Part shown: piece after piece, positions 6,759 to 13,093 of the stretch
Position numbering within the stretch: position 1 is the stretch's first letter
How the letters are laid out: the number at the start of each line of letters is the position of its first letter
Assembly: GCA_040255445.1 (NCBI GenBank)
Contig: JBDZUZ010000107.1
Span: 1 to 13,093 of the forward strand
Length of the DNA stretch: 13,093 nucleotides
From: JBDZUZ01 sp040255445
Lineage (GTDB): Bacteria > Planctomycetota > Phycisphaerae > Phycisphaerales > UBA1924
Direction of reading: 5' to 3'
Program-made: the position numbers and the translations under genes
The notes under the pieces: model-generated
What the model saw: only the letters and a program-made list of their open reading frames with translations
Told to the model about the DNA's origin: nothing
Database searches by the model: none

Positions 6759-8738
6759 TTATCCCTCACAGCCTCCCCGCTGCCAGAAGCGAAAGAAGTA
6801 GCCGATATCGTCGCCATCGACGCCGCCCGAGCCGTCGACATCCGCGCAGCGGCCGCCCCGCTGCCACGCATCAAAGAAGGACCCGATGTCGTCCCCGTCG
6901 ACGCCGCCCGACTCATCGAAATCCGCCGGGCATTCTGGGCAATCTGGGGGAAGTGGGATCTCACGCAGCCCGACGAAGACGTCGTCGATCGCGCCCTGAC
7001 CGGTCTCGATCAGCACTTCCTGCAACGCAAAGCCGCTCGGGATCGGCATGGCGAAGGCCTGCCAGTCGGAGGAGGGCGGGACATCGGCCTCCACCGTTTC
7101 ACCATCGGCACTGACGAGCTGCACGCGCCGGTGCAGGCCCTGCAGCTGCATCTCGACGATTTCGGCCTCGAAGCCGTCGGGCAGGTGCACGCGCATCCGG
7201 TAGACCGCTTCGCGGAGGCCGAGCGCAGCGGGAGGCGAGATGAAGACGTCGTCGACCAGCCCGCCGCCGCCCGAGGGCGTGAGCGGATCGATGATGCCCG
7301 GCAGATCCGGATCCGGCCAGGGCCGGTCGAACTCGAGATCGATGAAGCTCTCGAGCAACCCGCCGGCCCACCAGTCGATGTGATCGATGCGGCGGCCGAC
7401 ATCGCGGACCGTCGCCGGGCTCGACACGACGCTCTTGGGACTCGGCCGCACGGTTGCAGTCGTGTGCGGGCTCCCGCAGGTCGCGGTCTCGAGGAAGCCT
7501 CGGTACACACGGAACCGTCGCGGCGCCGGGTAGCAGGCGCTGAGAATGATGCCCGGGGGCCCGGTGAGGTTCACCACCGGGAGACGCCCGCTGAAGATCT
7601 GCGGGCAGCCGCCGGGGCAACCGCCGCTCGTCGCCGGAACCGTGATCACAGTGCCGTCGGCGCAGGTGAGGTTGGGCGCACCAAGCCCGCCGCCGAAGAC
7701 GATCGGGTTGTTCAGCGTCACGACCGGCGGCACCATCACGCCCGCCAGGTGCTCGTGCCCGTAGTAGCCGAACATCGCGAAGGGGTTGATCGTGCAGCCG
7801 TTCGCACGGCTGGTGCTGCGGTACCGGAGCGGGACGAGCACGTTGCCGGCGGGACAGAACGGGGTCGCGACCAGCCACGGGCCGCGGTACGCGACATCAC
7901 ACGCGGGCTTGGGAGGCGGCGGGGGCGGGGGCGGCGGCCAGTTGTTGTAGATCCAGCGGTACCAGATGCCGGGCGTGCGCACCGGCCCGGGCGGGACCGG
8001 CATGTAGTCCAGCCGGAAGTCCTCGATCTCGCCGCGGAACGCGTGCGCGGCGGTCATGGTCGCATCCCAGAACCCCGCCCCGGCGGGCGGGCCGAACGCC
8101 GCGCCGATCGGCTGATCGCTCAGCATGATGCGCACCCACACCGTCGCGGTCGGGTTCTCCAGCCGGATCGACTGGAAGTTGATCGTGTGCGTCATCCCCG
8201 CGGCCAGGCGGAGCGGCGCATCCTGGATGCAGTGCTCGAGGTTCCACGCGGCCAGCGGCGTCGCGAGCAGGAAACCATCCTTCCACTGCCCATCGCGGTT
8301 CTGATCCACGAAGAGGTTCACGTAGATCGGACGGTTCGGATTGTGAGCGGCGTCGGTCGTGATGACGATGTCGACATCGCACAGGGGATTGGGCCCGATC
8401 GCGTGCACCAGGAAGAGCGGCGCGCAGTCGTTGTCCGGGGCCCCAGGCGTCTGCGTGGTGTCCAGCGTGGTCGTCGGGCCGACGGTGCCCAGGCGGAACG
8501 TCGCGCCGGTGTTGAGCCACGAGCCGTGCGGGTGTTGCGGCGCAAAGACCGTGTTCTTGTGCATGAACCAGCTGACCCAGCGCGCGACCACGCCGGGGTA
8601 CGCATCGACGCCGGCGCCGATGTTGTCGACCGGCGCATCGCCGTAGTCGCCGGGCGGTCCGGCAAGCGCGGCCGCGCCCGCGGCAACGAGACAACACGCG
8701 GCCATGCGTGCTCGGTGGCACATGCCTGCGGTAGCCAT
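6759..8738 (-). CDS. Secreted GEVED-type protein with nine-proline linker and GC-type dockerin-like module
   Basis: This 659-residue protein has a signal peptide (about 1-27, with ACCLVAAGAAALAG). The first domain (29-246) starts GDYGDAP and ends FRGEIEDFRLDYMP, with NLFVDQNRDGQWKDG near 141; this is the layout of GEVED domains found in secreted bacterial proteins. Nine consecutive prolines (268-276) link it to a cysteine-rich middle domain (278-425, with CPGGCPQIFSG near 374). A third region (450-592) looks like a beta-sandwich, with LLESFIDLEFDRPW and GAIDDVFVGLREI. Two dockerin-like loops (about 606-617 and 633-644) lie between CPEC (600-603) and the terminal GGCEG. AAGGAGAA at 8743-8750 makes ATG 8738 the start; the frame runs on to 8819 but is not needed. 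The function of the body is unknown. Confidence 0.92.
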   Translation of the reverse strand: MATAGMCHRARMAACCLVAAGAAALAGPPGDYGDAPVDNIGAGVDAYPGVVARWVSWFMHKNTVFAPQHPHGSWLNTGATFRLGTVGPTTTLDTTQTPGAPDNDCAPLFLVHAIGPNPLCDVDIVITTDAAHNPNRPIYVNLFVDQNRDGQWKDGFLLATPLAAWNLEHCIQDAPLRLAAGMTHTINFQSIRLENPTATVWVRIMLSDQPIGAAFGPPAGAGFWDATMTAAHAFRGEIEDFRLDYMPVPPGPVRTPGIWYRWIYNNWPPPPPPPPPKPACDVAYRGPWLVATPFCPAGNVLVPLRYRSTSRANGCTINPFAMFGYYGHEHLAGVMVPPVVTLNNPIVFGGGLGAPNLTCADGTVITVPATSGGCPGGCPQIFSGRLPVVNLTGPPGIILSACYPAPRRFRVYRGFLETATCGSPHTTATVRPSPKSVVSSPATVRDVGRRIDHIDWWAGGLLESFIDLEFDRPWPDPDLPGIIDPLTPSGGGGLVDDVFISPPAALGLREAVYRMRVHLPDGFEAEIVEMQLQGLHRRVQLVSADGETVEADVPPSSDWQAFAMPIPSGFALQEVLIETGQGAIDDVFVGLREIPLPPDCPECPADFDESGGVDGDDIGSFFDAWQRGGRCADVDGSGGVDGDDIGYFFRFWQRGGCEG

Positions 8739-8778
8739 GATGTTCTCCTTGTGTGCGTGCCAGTGCGAGAGACAACTC

Positions 8779-8807
8779 CGCGGCGGCGATGGAACATCGC
8801 GGCCGCG
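8779..8807 (-). promoter_or_regulatory. Strong hairpin in the probable 5' leader of the GEVED gene
   Basis: CGCGGCGGCGATG (8779-8791) and CATCGCGGCCGCG (8795-8807) are inverted arms of 13 bp with one mismatch and a GAA loop. It lies 41 bp upstream of the ATG at 8738 and its Shine-Dalgarno. No T tract follows in either direction, so it is more likely a leader structure or a binding site than a terminator. Confidence 0.5.
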
Positions 8808-8821
8808 TGCCCGACTCACTC

Positions 8822-8857
8822 ACACCCGGGTGTAACAGCGCGGGCAACCACGTTCAA
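8822..8857 (-). promoter_or_regulatory. Candidate promoter with overlapping 12-bp palindrome
   Basis: The minus strand reads TTGAAC (complement 8852-8857), a 17-bp spacer, then TACACC (complement 8829-8834). The perfect palindrome ACACCCGGGTGT (8822-8833) overlaps this -10 and the predicted start, the usual place for a repressor operator. It lies between the divergent GEVED and DUF1294 genes. No regulator is assigned. Confidence 0.4.
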
Positions 8858-8872
8858 GGGGGTCGGCGCGAT

Positions 8873-8901
8873 TTGTCCGGGCGGGACTGGTCGCCGAGAA
8901 T
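8873..8901 (+). promoter_or_regulatory. Candidate promoter for the DUF1294 gene
   Basis: TTGTCC (8873-8878) and GAGAAT (8896-8901) are spaced by 17 bp. The start would fall 2-4 nt before ATG 8911, giving an almost leaderless mRNA, which fits the absence of a clear Shine-Dalgarno. Both hexamers are imperfect. Confidence 0.35.
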
Positions 8902-8910
8902 GCCGCCACC

Positions 8911-9174
8911 ATGCACCCGGTCTTCTACTGGCTCGCCGCGGCGAGCGTCATCACTTTCGCCGCGTTCGCCATCGACAAGGCCCGGGCCCGCGGGCAGCGC
9001 CGCCGGATCCGCGAGCGCACGCTCCACCTGATGAGCGCGGCGGGCGGCTGGCCGGGCGCGGTGCTCGCCATCGCCCTGCTGCGCCACAAGAACAAGAAGC
9101 CCTCGTTCTGGATGCTGGTCGTTTTCTTCGGCCTGGTGTGGGCGTGGGTGCTCGGCCGCATCTTCGTCCGGTGA
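8911..9174 (+). CDS. DUF1294 small membrane protein
   Basis: This 87-residue protein has two membrane helices (about 4-21 and 66-85). Between them is the DUF1294 signature: AIDKARARGQRRRIRERTLHL (residues 20 on), GGWPGA (45-50), LRHKNKKPSF (57-66). DUF1294 proteins are small inner-membrane proteins of unknown function, sometimes fused to a cold-shock domain, which is absent here. The length is normal for the stand-alone form. Arginine clusters suggest the connecting loop faces the cytoplasm. It is the only + strand gene between 5576 and 10708 and lies between two secreted-protein genes, with no obvious functional link to them. No good ribosome site precedes the ATG. Confidence 0.88.
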   Translation: MHPVFYWLAAASVITFAAFAIDKARARGQRRRIRERTLHLMSAAGGWPGAVLAIALLRHKNKKPSFWMLVVFFGLVWAWVLGRIFVR

Positions 9175-9186
9175 TCGCTGTAAAAA

Positions 9187-9219
9187 GAAGCACGCGGCCC
9201 GGTCGGGGCCGCGTGCTTC
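9187..9219 (-). terminator. Rho-independent terminator of the NxxGxxAF dockerin gene
   Basis: GAAGCACGCGGCCC (9187-9200) and GGGCCGCGTGCTTC (9206-9219) form a perfect 14-bp stem with a 5-nt loop. On the minus strand TTTTTA follows directly, and the stop codon is 26 bp upstream. On the + strand no T run follows, though the hairpin sits 12 bp after the DUF1294 stop and may slow transcription there too. Confidence 0.88.
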
Positions 9220-9244
9220 AAGGATCGGTCGCGAGCTGGGGCGG

Positions 9245-10708
9245 TCAGTTGCAGCCGCCGGCCTGCCAACGCTCGAAGAAGAACGGGATGTCGTCGCCGT
9301 CGACGCCGCCCGAGCCATCAACATCGCCGCAGGGAGCGCCGGCCTGCCAGTCGTTGAAGAACGCGGTGATGTCGTCGCCGTCGACGCCGCCGGACTGGTC
9401 GAAGTCCGCCGCGCACGGCGCACAACCGTCGCCGCCGCCGAAGTCCAGCAGCAGCACGACATCCTCGGTGCCGTTGAACTGCGCCCGGAGCAGCGCGTAT
9501 TGCCCGCTGTCGGAGATCTCGTAGCCGCTCTCGATGCCGCGGATCAGCGTGACGAGGTTGCCGTCGACGCTGGTCACGTTCGCCTGGATCAGCAGCTCCT
9601 CGTTGCGGAAGAAGCCCTTGTTGATGTCGGTGTTGGGATCGTTCCACACGCCGTACCAGAAGACGTTGCCGGCGTCGTCGATGAAGACCGGGCCGGTGCC
9701 GAAGCTGGTGATCGCGTAGGGCGCGATCGCCGCGAACGAGCGGCCTTCACGCATGAAGTCCTCGTCGTTCTTGACGATCATGTCGTTGTCGGCGCTGTCG
9801 CCGTCGAGCGCTGCGCGGAACACGAAGTCGCCGCCGTTGTTGAGGTCCATCGAGCGGCTGGTCATGCTCAGGTAGTTGCGGCCGGCGACGATCGAGGCCG
9901 AGCCCTCCTGGCCGATGATCGAGTAGTTGCCGTTCTCCCAGAGCACGATCGCGGTGTCGCTCGTCGTGGCGCCCGTCGTGTCGATGGAGAACATCGCCTG
10001 GCCGAGGTTGTTCCACGCCGTGTTGTGCACGCCGGTCGACATGTCGGCGAGCGGGTCAGTGGTGCCCGGGATCGTCTGGCCCTCGATCGCGATCGCGTTC
10101 TCGGTGAAGGTGCCGGTGAGGGGCTGGTAGGTCAGGACGATGAGCCCGCGATCGACCGTCGAGCTGATCGCCGGGTCGTCGAGGCTCGCCATGACGAGCT
10201 GGTTGTCCGAGTCGTTGATCTTCGAATCGAAGAAGCCGATGAAGGGTGTGCCCGCCGAGAACTGGGGCGCGGTGGTGTTCGACCCTTCCTGGATCAGCAG
10301 GATGTCGTTGTAGTAGATGCCCGAGTCGGTCGAGGTCGTCAGACCATCGAGGAAGAAGTTCCAGCCGCTGTTGCCGACGTTGTTCAGCGTCACCGCATCG
10401 AACGAGCCCAGGCTCGCGCCGACGGGCGAGAGCAGCGCATCGCCCTCGCGGAGCCGGCTGGACAGATCGTTGCGGATCAGCGCGCCGTCGAGGTTGGTAT
10501 CGGGGAAGTCGGTATCGACCTCGATCAGCCAGTCGCCGTTGTTGTTGATGGCCATCGACGCCATCGTCGTCACGGACCCGAACCCGCCGACGAAGTCGAA
10601 GTCACGCAGGACGGTTGTGACAGTCGGCTGCGCGGATGCGAGCCCCGCCGCCGCAACCAGACCCAGGACGGCCGACACACTCTGGTACTTCCGATTCTGA
10701 TTCTGCAT
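9245..10708 (-). CDS. Secreted NxxGxxAF-repeat protein with GC-type dockerin-like module
   Basis: This 487-residue protein has a signal peptide (MQNQNRKYQSVSAVLGLVAA then AGLASAQ, cut near residue 27). The body (28-425) contains spaced repeats of the NxxGxxAF kind: NNNGDWLIEVD (55), NNLGQAMFSID (233), NNGGDFVFRAALDG (290), DDAGNVFWYG (344) and SDSGQYALLRAQFNG (399). Between them lie strand-rich segments such as LIQEGS and FMREGRSFAAI. This matches a repeat family, often joined to various anchors, in secreted planctomycete and myxobacterial proteins. The end (428-487) has the two calcium-type loops, cysteines at 429, 432, 460 and 486, and the GGCN terminus. It differs from the module of the propeller-like protein at only a few residues. 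GGAGGAGA at 10716-10723, 7 nt before ATG 10708, fixes the start. The role of the body is unknown. Confidence 0.92.
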   Translation of the reverse strand: MQNQNRKYQSVSAVLGLVAAAGLASAQPTVTTVLRDFDFVGGFGSVTTMASMAINNNGDWLIEVDTDFPDTNLDGALIRNDLSSRLREGDALLSPVGASLGSFDAVTLNNVGNSGWNFFLDGLTTSTDSGIYYNDILLIQEGSNTTAPQFSAGTPFIGFFDSKINDSDNQLVMASLDDPAISSTVDRGLIVLTYQPLTGTFTENAIAIEGQTIPGTTDPLADMSTGVHNTAWNNLGQAMFSIDTTGATTSDTAIVLWENGNYSIIGQEGSASIVAGRNYLSMTSRSMDLNNGGDFVFRAALDGDSADNDMIVKNDEDFMREGRSFAAIAPYAITSFGTGPVFIDDAGNVFWYGVWNDPNTDINKGFFRNEELLIQANVTSVDGNLVTLIRGIESGYEISDSGQYALLRAQFNGTEDVVLLLDFGGGDGCAPCAADFDQSGGVDGDDITAFFNDWQAGAPCGDVDGSGGVDGDDIPFFFERWQAGGCN

Positions 10709-11431
10709 CTTCCAATCTCCTCCGGGGCTGGATGCGCCCCGATCTCTAGCGGCAACATATCCATCGCGCTCCGCGGCACCTACACCGGCAGAGCCATTTC
10801 ATGCACACAACGCTGTTTCCGGACTCTCTCTGCGCTATCCACCGTTCCCCGATCGATCCCGTCGGGCGAATCAGCCTGATGCACGCCAGCCTGCTGCATG
10901 CCAACCTGCTGCATGCCAGCCTGATGCATCGTCTGCGCGGACGGGACATCGGGATATCGACGCGGGCGGCCGTGGCCCGCTCCCAAAGAGCAGTCCGGGC
11001 GGAGGCCACGCGGAACGCCGGATCACCCCTGACCGGCGGACGCGATGGCCTCCGCGCCCTGGACTGTCTTCGCCGCCGGCGCACCCCGCGCCGGCAGCAC
11101 CCCCACAAGACCCGGCAAACCGGGCCAGCGCCACCAGACTACCGGCTTTCCGTCCGACCGCAACGCCCGAAATGCACCCATTTCGCGCCTCAGGCTTGCC
11201 CAAACCCCCATCACCACTGGTTTTTGCCTGTTCTCAGGGGCATTTGGTCGGATTCCTGCTTCCTGAGGGGTCCATCCTGAGGTACATTCCGAACGTTCCC
11301 CCCGGGGCAGCGGCGTTCGCCGCGTTGTGGGTCGGCCCCGTCGGTCTGTGTCTGTCGTCGTCCCCGCCGCGATCACTCCGCGCCCGGCGGGGTACGAGAG
11401 GGTTCCATCGCTGAAAGCCGAGGTGTTCTAG
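10709..11431. other. 723-bp intergenic region, divergent, no supported gene
   Basis: This separates two divergent secreted-protein genes and must hold both promoters. It contains a 15-bp tandem repeat (10872-10931) and three short hairpins: GCCGGCGC/GCGCCGGC (11075-11095), CGAAATG/CATTTCG (11168-11185) and CCCCGCCG/CGGCGGGG (11362-11392). The AGGTG ribosome site of the protease gene is at 11421-11425. Open frames in it are arginine-rich and frame-inconsistent, unlike the neighbouring genes. No tRNA or known riboswitch was recognised. Confidence 0.6.
10872..10931. repeat. 15-bp tandem repeat, four units
   Basis: Four consecutive 15-bp units begin at 10872, 10887, 10902 and 10917, each a variant of CAGCCTGCTGCATGC. 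Units 2 and 3 differ at one base. Read in one + frame they give ASLLHANLLHASLMH, which mimics a pentapeptide repeat, but the surrounding frame does not look like a protein. Several copies contain GCATGC. Confidence 0.85.
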
Positions 11432-13093
11432 ATGGCCTCCATGCCGAGTGCTCGCTTCCTCGCCACGCTTGCCGCGGCGTTCGCCGCGCCGCTGTGCGCC
11501 GCCGGCGAGCCCCCCCACGCCCACCTGCCGCTCGTTCCCCTCGAGCGCAACGACCGCTCGCTGCTGGTCGCCCTCGACCCCGCCCAGATCGAGATGATGG
11601 CCGGGCTGACCGCCCTCACCGCCGACCTCCCGATCGCGGATGGCCGCGTGGTGACCGTCCGTCTCGAGCGGTTCGACATCCTGCCCGCCGGTGTGACGCC
11701 GCTGGCCGCCACCCTCGGCCCCGGCGGCGAAGTCGTCTCCATGCCACTCGACAGCCGGGTGCAGCTCTGGCGCGGCGAGATCGACGGCCTGGCCGACAGC
11801 CGCGTCTTCCTGGGCCTCGCCCCGGGCGTTGCGCAGGGCTTCATCGATACCGGCGCCGACCTTCAGTACATCGCCACGCCCGCCGGCAGCGCGGTGACGC
11901 TCATCACCGCCGCCGAGGACTTCGACCCCAACCAGCGGGGCGACATCGTCTGCAACGGCGCGCTGATCCCGCCGGGCATGGAGATCGAGATTGCGGAGGA
12001 AGAGAGCGGCGGGTACGCGCCCCGCGGCGGGCCCTGCCGCGTGCTCGAGATCGCCATCGACGCGGATGTCGAGTTCGGCGAGCTCTTCCCGACCACGCAG
12101 ATGGCCGCCGACTACGTGCAGGTCCTGATGGGCGCGGTCTCTTCGGTCTACCGCGCCGAGACCGATTCCGTGCTGATCTCGCCCTTCGTCCGCATCTGGG
12201 AAGAGACCGACCCCTGGACCGCCGAGAGCACCAGCCCGCAGCTCAGCGAGTTCCGCAGCTGGTGGCGTTCGAACATGCAGAGCCAGCCCCGCTCGCTCGC
12301 GCACCTGCTCTCGGGCCGCGGCCTGGGCGGCGGTGTCGCGTGGCTCCGCGTCGCCTGCTCCACCAACTACGGCTACGCCGTTTCCGCCAACATGCGCGGC
12401 TCGTTCCCTTACCCGATCCAGGACAACAGCAGCCAGAACTGGGACCTCATGGTCGTCGCCCACGAGCTGGGCCACAACCTGGGCACCGGGCACACGCACG
12501 ATCCCAACTCCTACACCCCGATCATCGATGGCTGCGGCTCGGATCCGCGCGACTGCACCGTGGCATCGCTCGGCGAAGGCACCATCATGAGCTACTGCCA
12601 CACGTGCTCGGGCGGTATGCGGAACATGAAGATGCGCTTCGGCCCCCGCGTCGACGACACCATCCGCAACTACATCAACGGCCCGGCCGCCAACTGCGGC
12701 ACCACGCAGTCGCCGCCGACGCTGCTCCAGCAGCCGGCGCCCACCGTCTCGCTCTGCCCGGGCAACGAGCTGCGCCTCGAGGTCACGGCGGCCGGCACCA
12801 GCATCCGGTATCAGTGGGCCCGCAACGGCACACCGATCCCCGATGCCACGGGCCCGGTCTACGACGTGCCCGCCGCACAGCTCGTCGACTCGGGGTTGTA
12901 CACCTGCACCGTCCGTAACGACTGCGGCGAGATCACCACCACCGCGACCACCGTGCTCGTGGTGACATCGCAGAACTGCCAGACCTGCCCGGCCGACTGG
13001 GACCGGTCCGGCGGCGTCGACGGCGACGACATCGCCGCGTTCTTCACCGACTGGCAGGGCGGCAACGCCGACATCGACCAGTCGGGCGGCACC
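11432..13093 (+). CDS. Secreted metzincin zinc metalloprotease with Ig-like and dockerin-like modules (3' end cut by window)
   Basis: The 554 visible residues run open to the window edge. A signal peptide (about 1-24, FLATLAAAFAAPLCAAG) precedes a propeptide-like region (25-200). The catalytic domain (about 202-422) has HELGHNLGTGH at 344-354, the metzincin HExxHxxGxxH motif with zinc ligands H344, H348 and H354 and catalytic E345. The Met-turn follows as GTIMSYC (Met386). This is closest to reprolysin/ADAM-like (M12B-style) enzymes. An Ig-like domain (about 428-513) has a YQW strand and the DSGLYTC strand motif. A dockerin-like module begins at CQTC (516-519) with loop CPADWDRSGGVDGDDI; the second loop is cut off. 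The cysteine found before the second loop in the other three modules is missing (GGNADIDQSGG). AGGTG at 11421-11425 supports ATG 11432. It is probably an exported, surface-linked endopeptidase. Confidence 0.93.
   Translation, partial: MASMPSARFLATLAAAFAAPLCAAGEPPHAHLPLVPLERNDRSLLVALDPAQIEMMAGLTALTADLPIADGRVVTVRLERFDILPAGVTPLAATLGPGGEVVSMPLDSRVQLWRGEIDGLADSRVFLGLAPGVAQGFIDTGADLQYIATPAGSAVTLITAAEDFDPNQRGDIVCNGALIPPGMEIEIAEEESGGYAPRGGPCRVLEIAIDADVEFGELFPTTQMAADYVQVLMGAVSSVYRAETDSVLISPFVRIWEETDPWTAESTSPQLSEFRSWWRSNMQSQPRSLAHLLSGRGLGGGVAWLRVACSTNYGYAVSANMRGSFPYPIQDNSSQNWDLMVVAHELGHNLGTGHTHDPNSYTPIIDGCGSDPRDCTVASLGEGTIMSYCHTCSGGMRNMKMRFGPRVDDTIRNYINGPAANCGTTQSPPTLLQQPAPTVSLCPGNELRLEVTAAGTSIRYQWARNGTPIPDATGPVYDVPAAQLVDSGLYTCTVRNDCGEITTTATTVLVVTSQNCQTCPADWDRSGGVDGDDIAAFFTDWQGGNADIDQSGGT

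Noticed and set aside
5447..7114. 555-codon + strand open frame across the propeller-like gene
   Set aside because: Antisense shadow; Arg/Asp/Ala-rich, with no domains, and it runs through two intergenic regions and a terminator.
8739..8819. 27-residue N-terminal extension of the GEVED protein
   Set aside because: It would hide the signal peptide. A strong AAGGAGAA lies directly before ATG 8738, inside that extension.
7131..9524. 797-codon open frame on the + strand
   Set aside because: It lies antisense to the GEVED gene and crosses the DUF1294 gene and its neighbours. Its product is a low-complexity R/D/A/V-rich string, typical of the complement of high-GC codons. The minus-strand gene has a signal peptide, domains and a ribosome site.
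5576..10708. Cellulosome-type gene cluster
   Set aside because: Dockerin-like modules are present, but there is no cohesin, scaffoldin, carbohydrate-binding module or glycoside hydrolase in the window.
9500..10879. 459-codon + strand open frame opposite the NxxGxxAF gene
   Set aside because: Antisense composition artefact (repeating V/A/D/R). The minus strand carries the signal peptide, repeats and tag.
10801..11280. Possible pentapeptide-repeat protein (ASLLHANLLHASLMH)
   Set aside because: The resemblance comes only from the 15-bp DNA repeat, covers about four units, and the rest of the frame is Arg/Pro-rich with no fold and no ribosome site.
11234..12601. 455-codon minus-strand open frame opposite the protease
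   Set aside because: The + strand encodes an intact metzincin with zinc motif and Met-turn. The antisense product is a compositional string with no motif.

Overview
The window looks like a chromosomal segment of a planctomycete, most likely from the Phycisphaerae/Phycisphaerales. The GC content is very high. There is a prepilin-like protein of the 'GFTLIELLVVISIIALLIG' type and an excisionase-like HTH protein of a kind I associate with planctomycetes. Four secreted proteins carry a C-terminal duplicated calcium-loop module ending in Gly-Gly-Cys or reaching the window edge (dockerin-like, 'GC-type'). The taxon is inferred from protein style only; there is no rRNA or other marker here.

Layout. 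Positions 1-379 are non-coding and hold 2.5 copies of an exact 100-bp tandem repeat with an internal hairpin. Next on the + strand come a 74-aa zinc-ribbon protein, an unrecognised protein overlapping it by GTGA, and lpxC (lipid A synthesis, all catalytic residues present). After a 263-bp gap follows a two-gene unit: a prepilin-like protein and a single-pass membrane protein. A strong hairpin separates this unit from a convergent minus-strand gene for an HTH protein with two C-terminal membrane helices.

From 5576 to 10708 the minus strand carries three secreted proteins with unrelated bodies but the same C-terminal module: a propeller-like protein, a GEVED-type protein with a nine-proline linker, and an NxxGxxAF-repeat protein. 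A short DUF1294 membrane gene on the + strand sits between the second and third. Each of the three has its own candidate terminator, and two have candidate promoters, so they look like separate transcription units. A 723-bp gap with a 15-bp tandem repeat follows. The window ends inside a + strand secreted metzincin zinc protease with an Ig-like domain and the beginning of a fourth dockerin-like module; it is cut by the window edge at 13093.

The unifying theme is cell-envelope biology: lipid A, a pilin/pseudopilin-like protein, and a cluster of exported proteins sharing one terminal tag. The most informative signal is that the tag-coding DNA of two otherwise unrelated proteins is about 97% identical over 169 bp with mostly silent differences. 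This suggests the tag moves between genes, or is homogenised, independently of the bodies. No cohesin-like partner is visible in the window. Many very long open frames lie opposite the real genes; these are products of the GC-rich codon usage and are not annotated.
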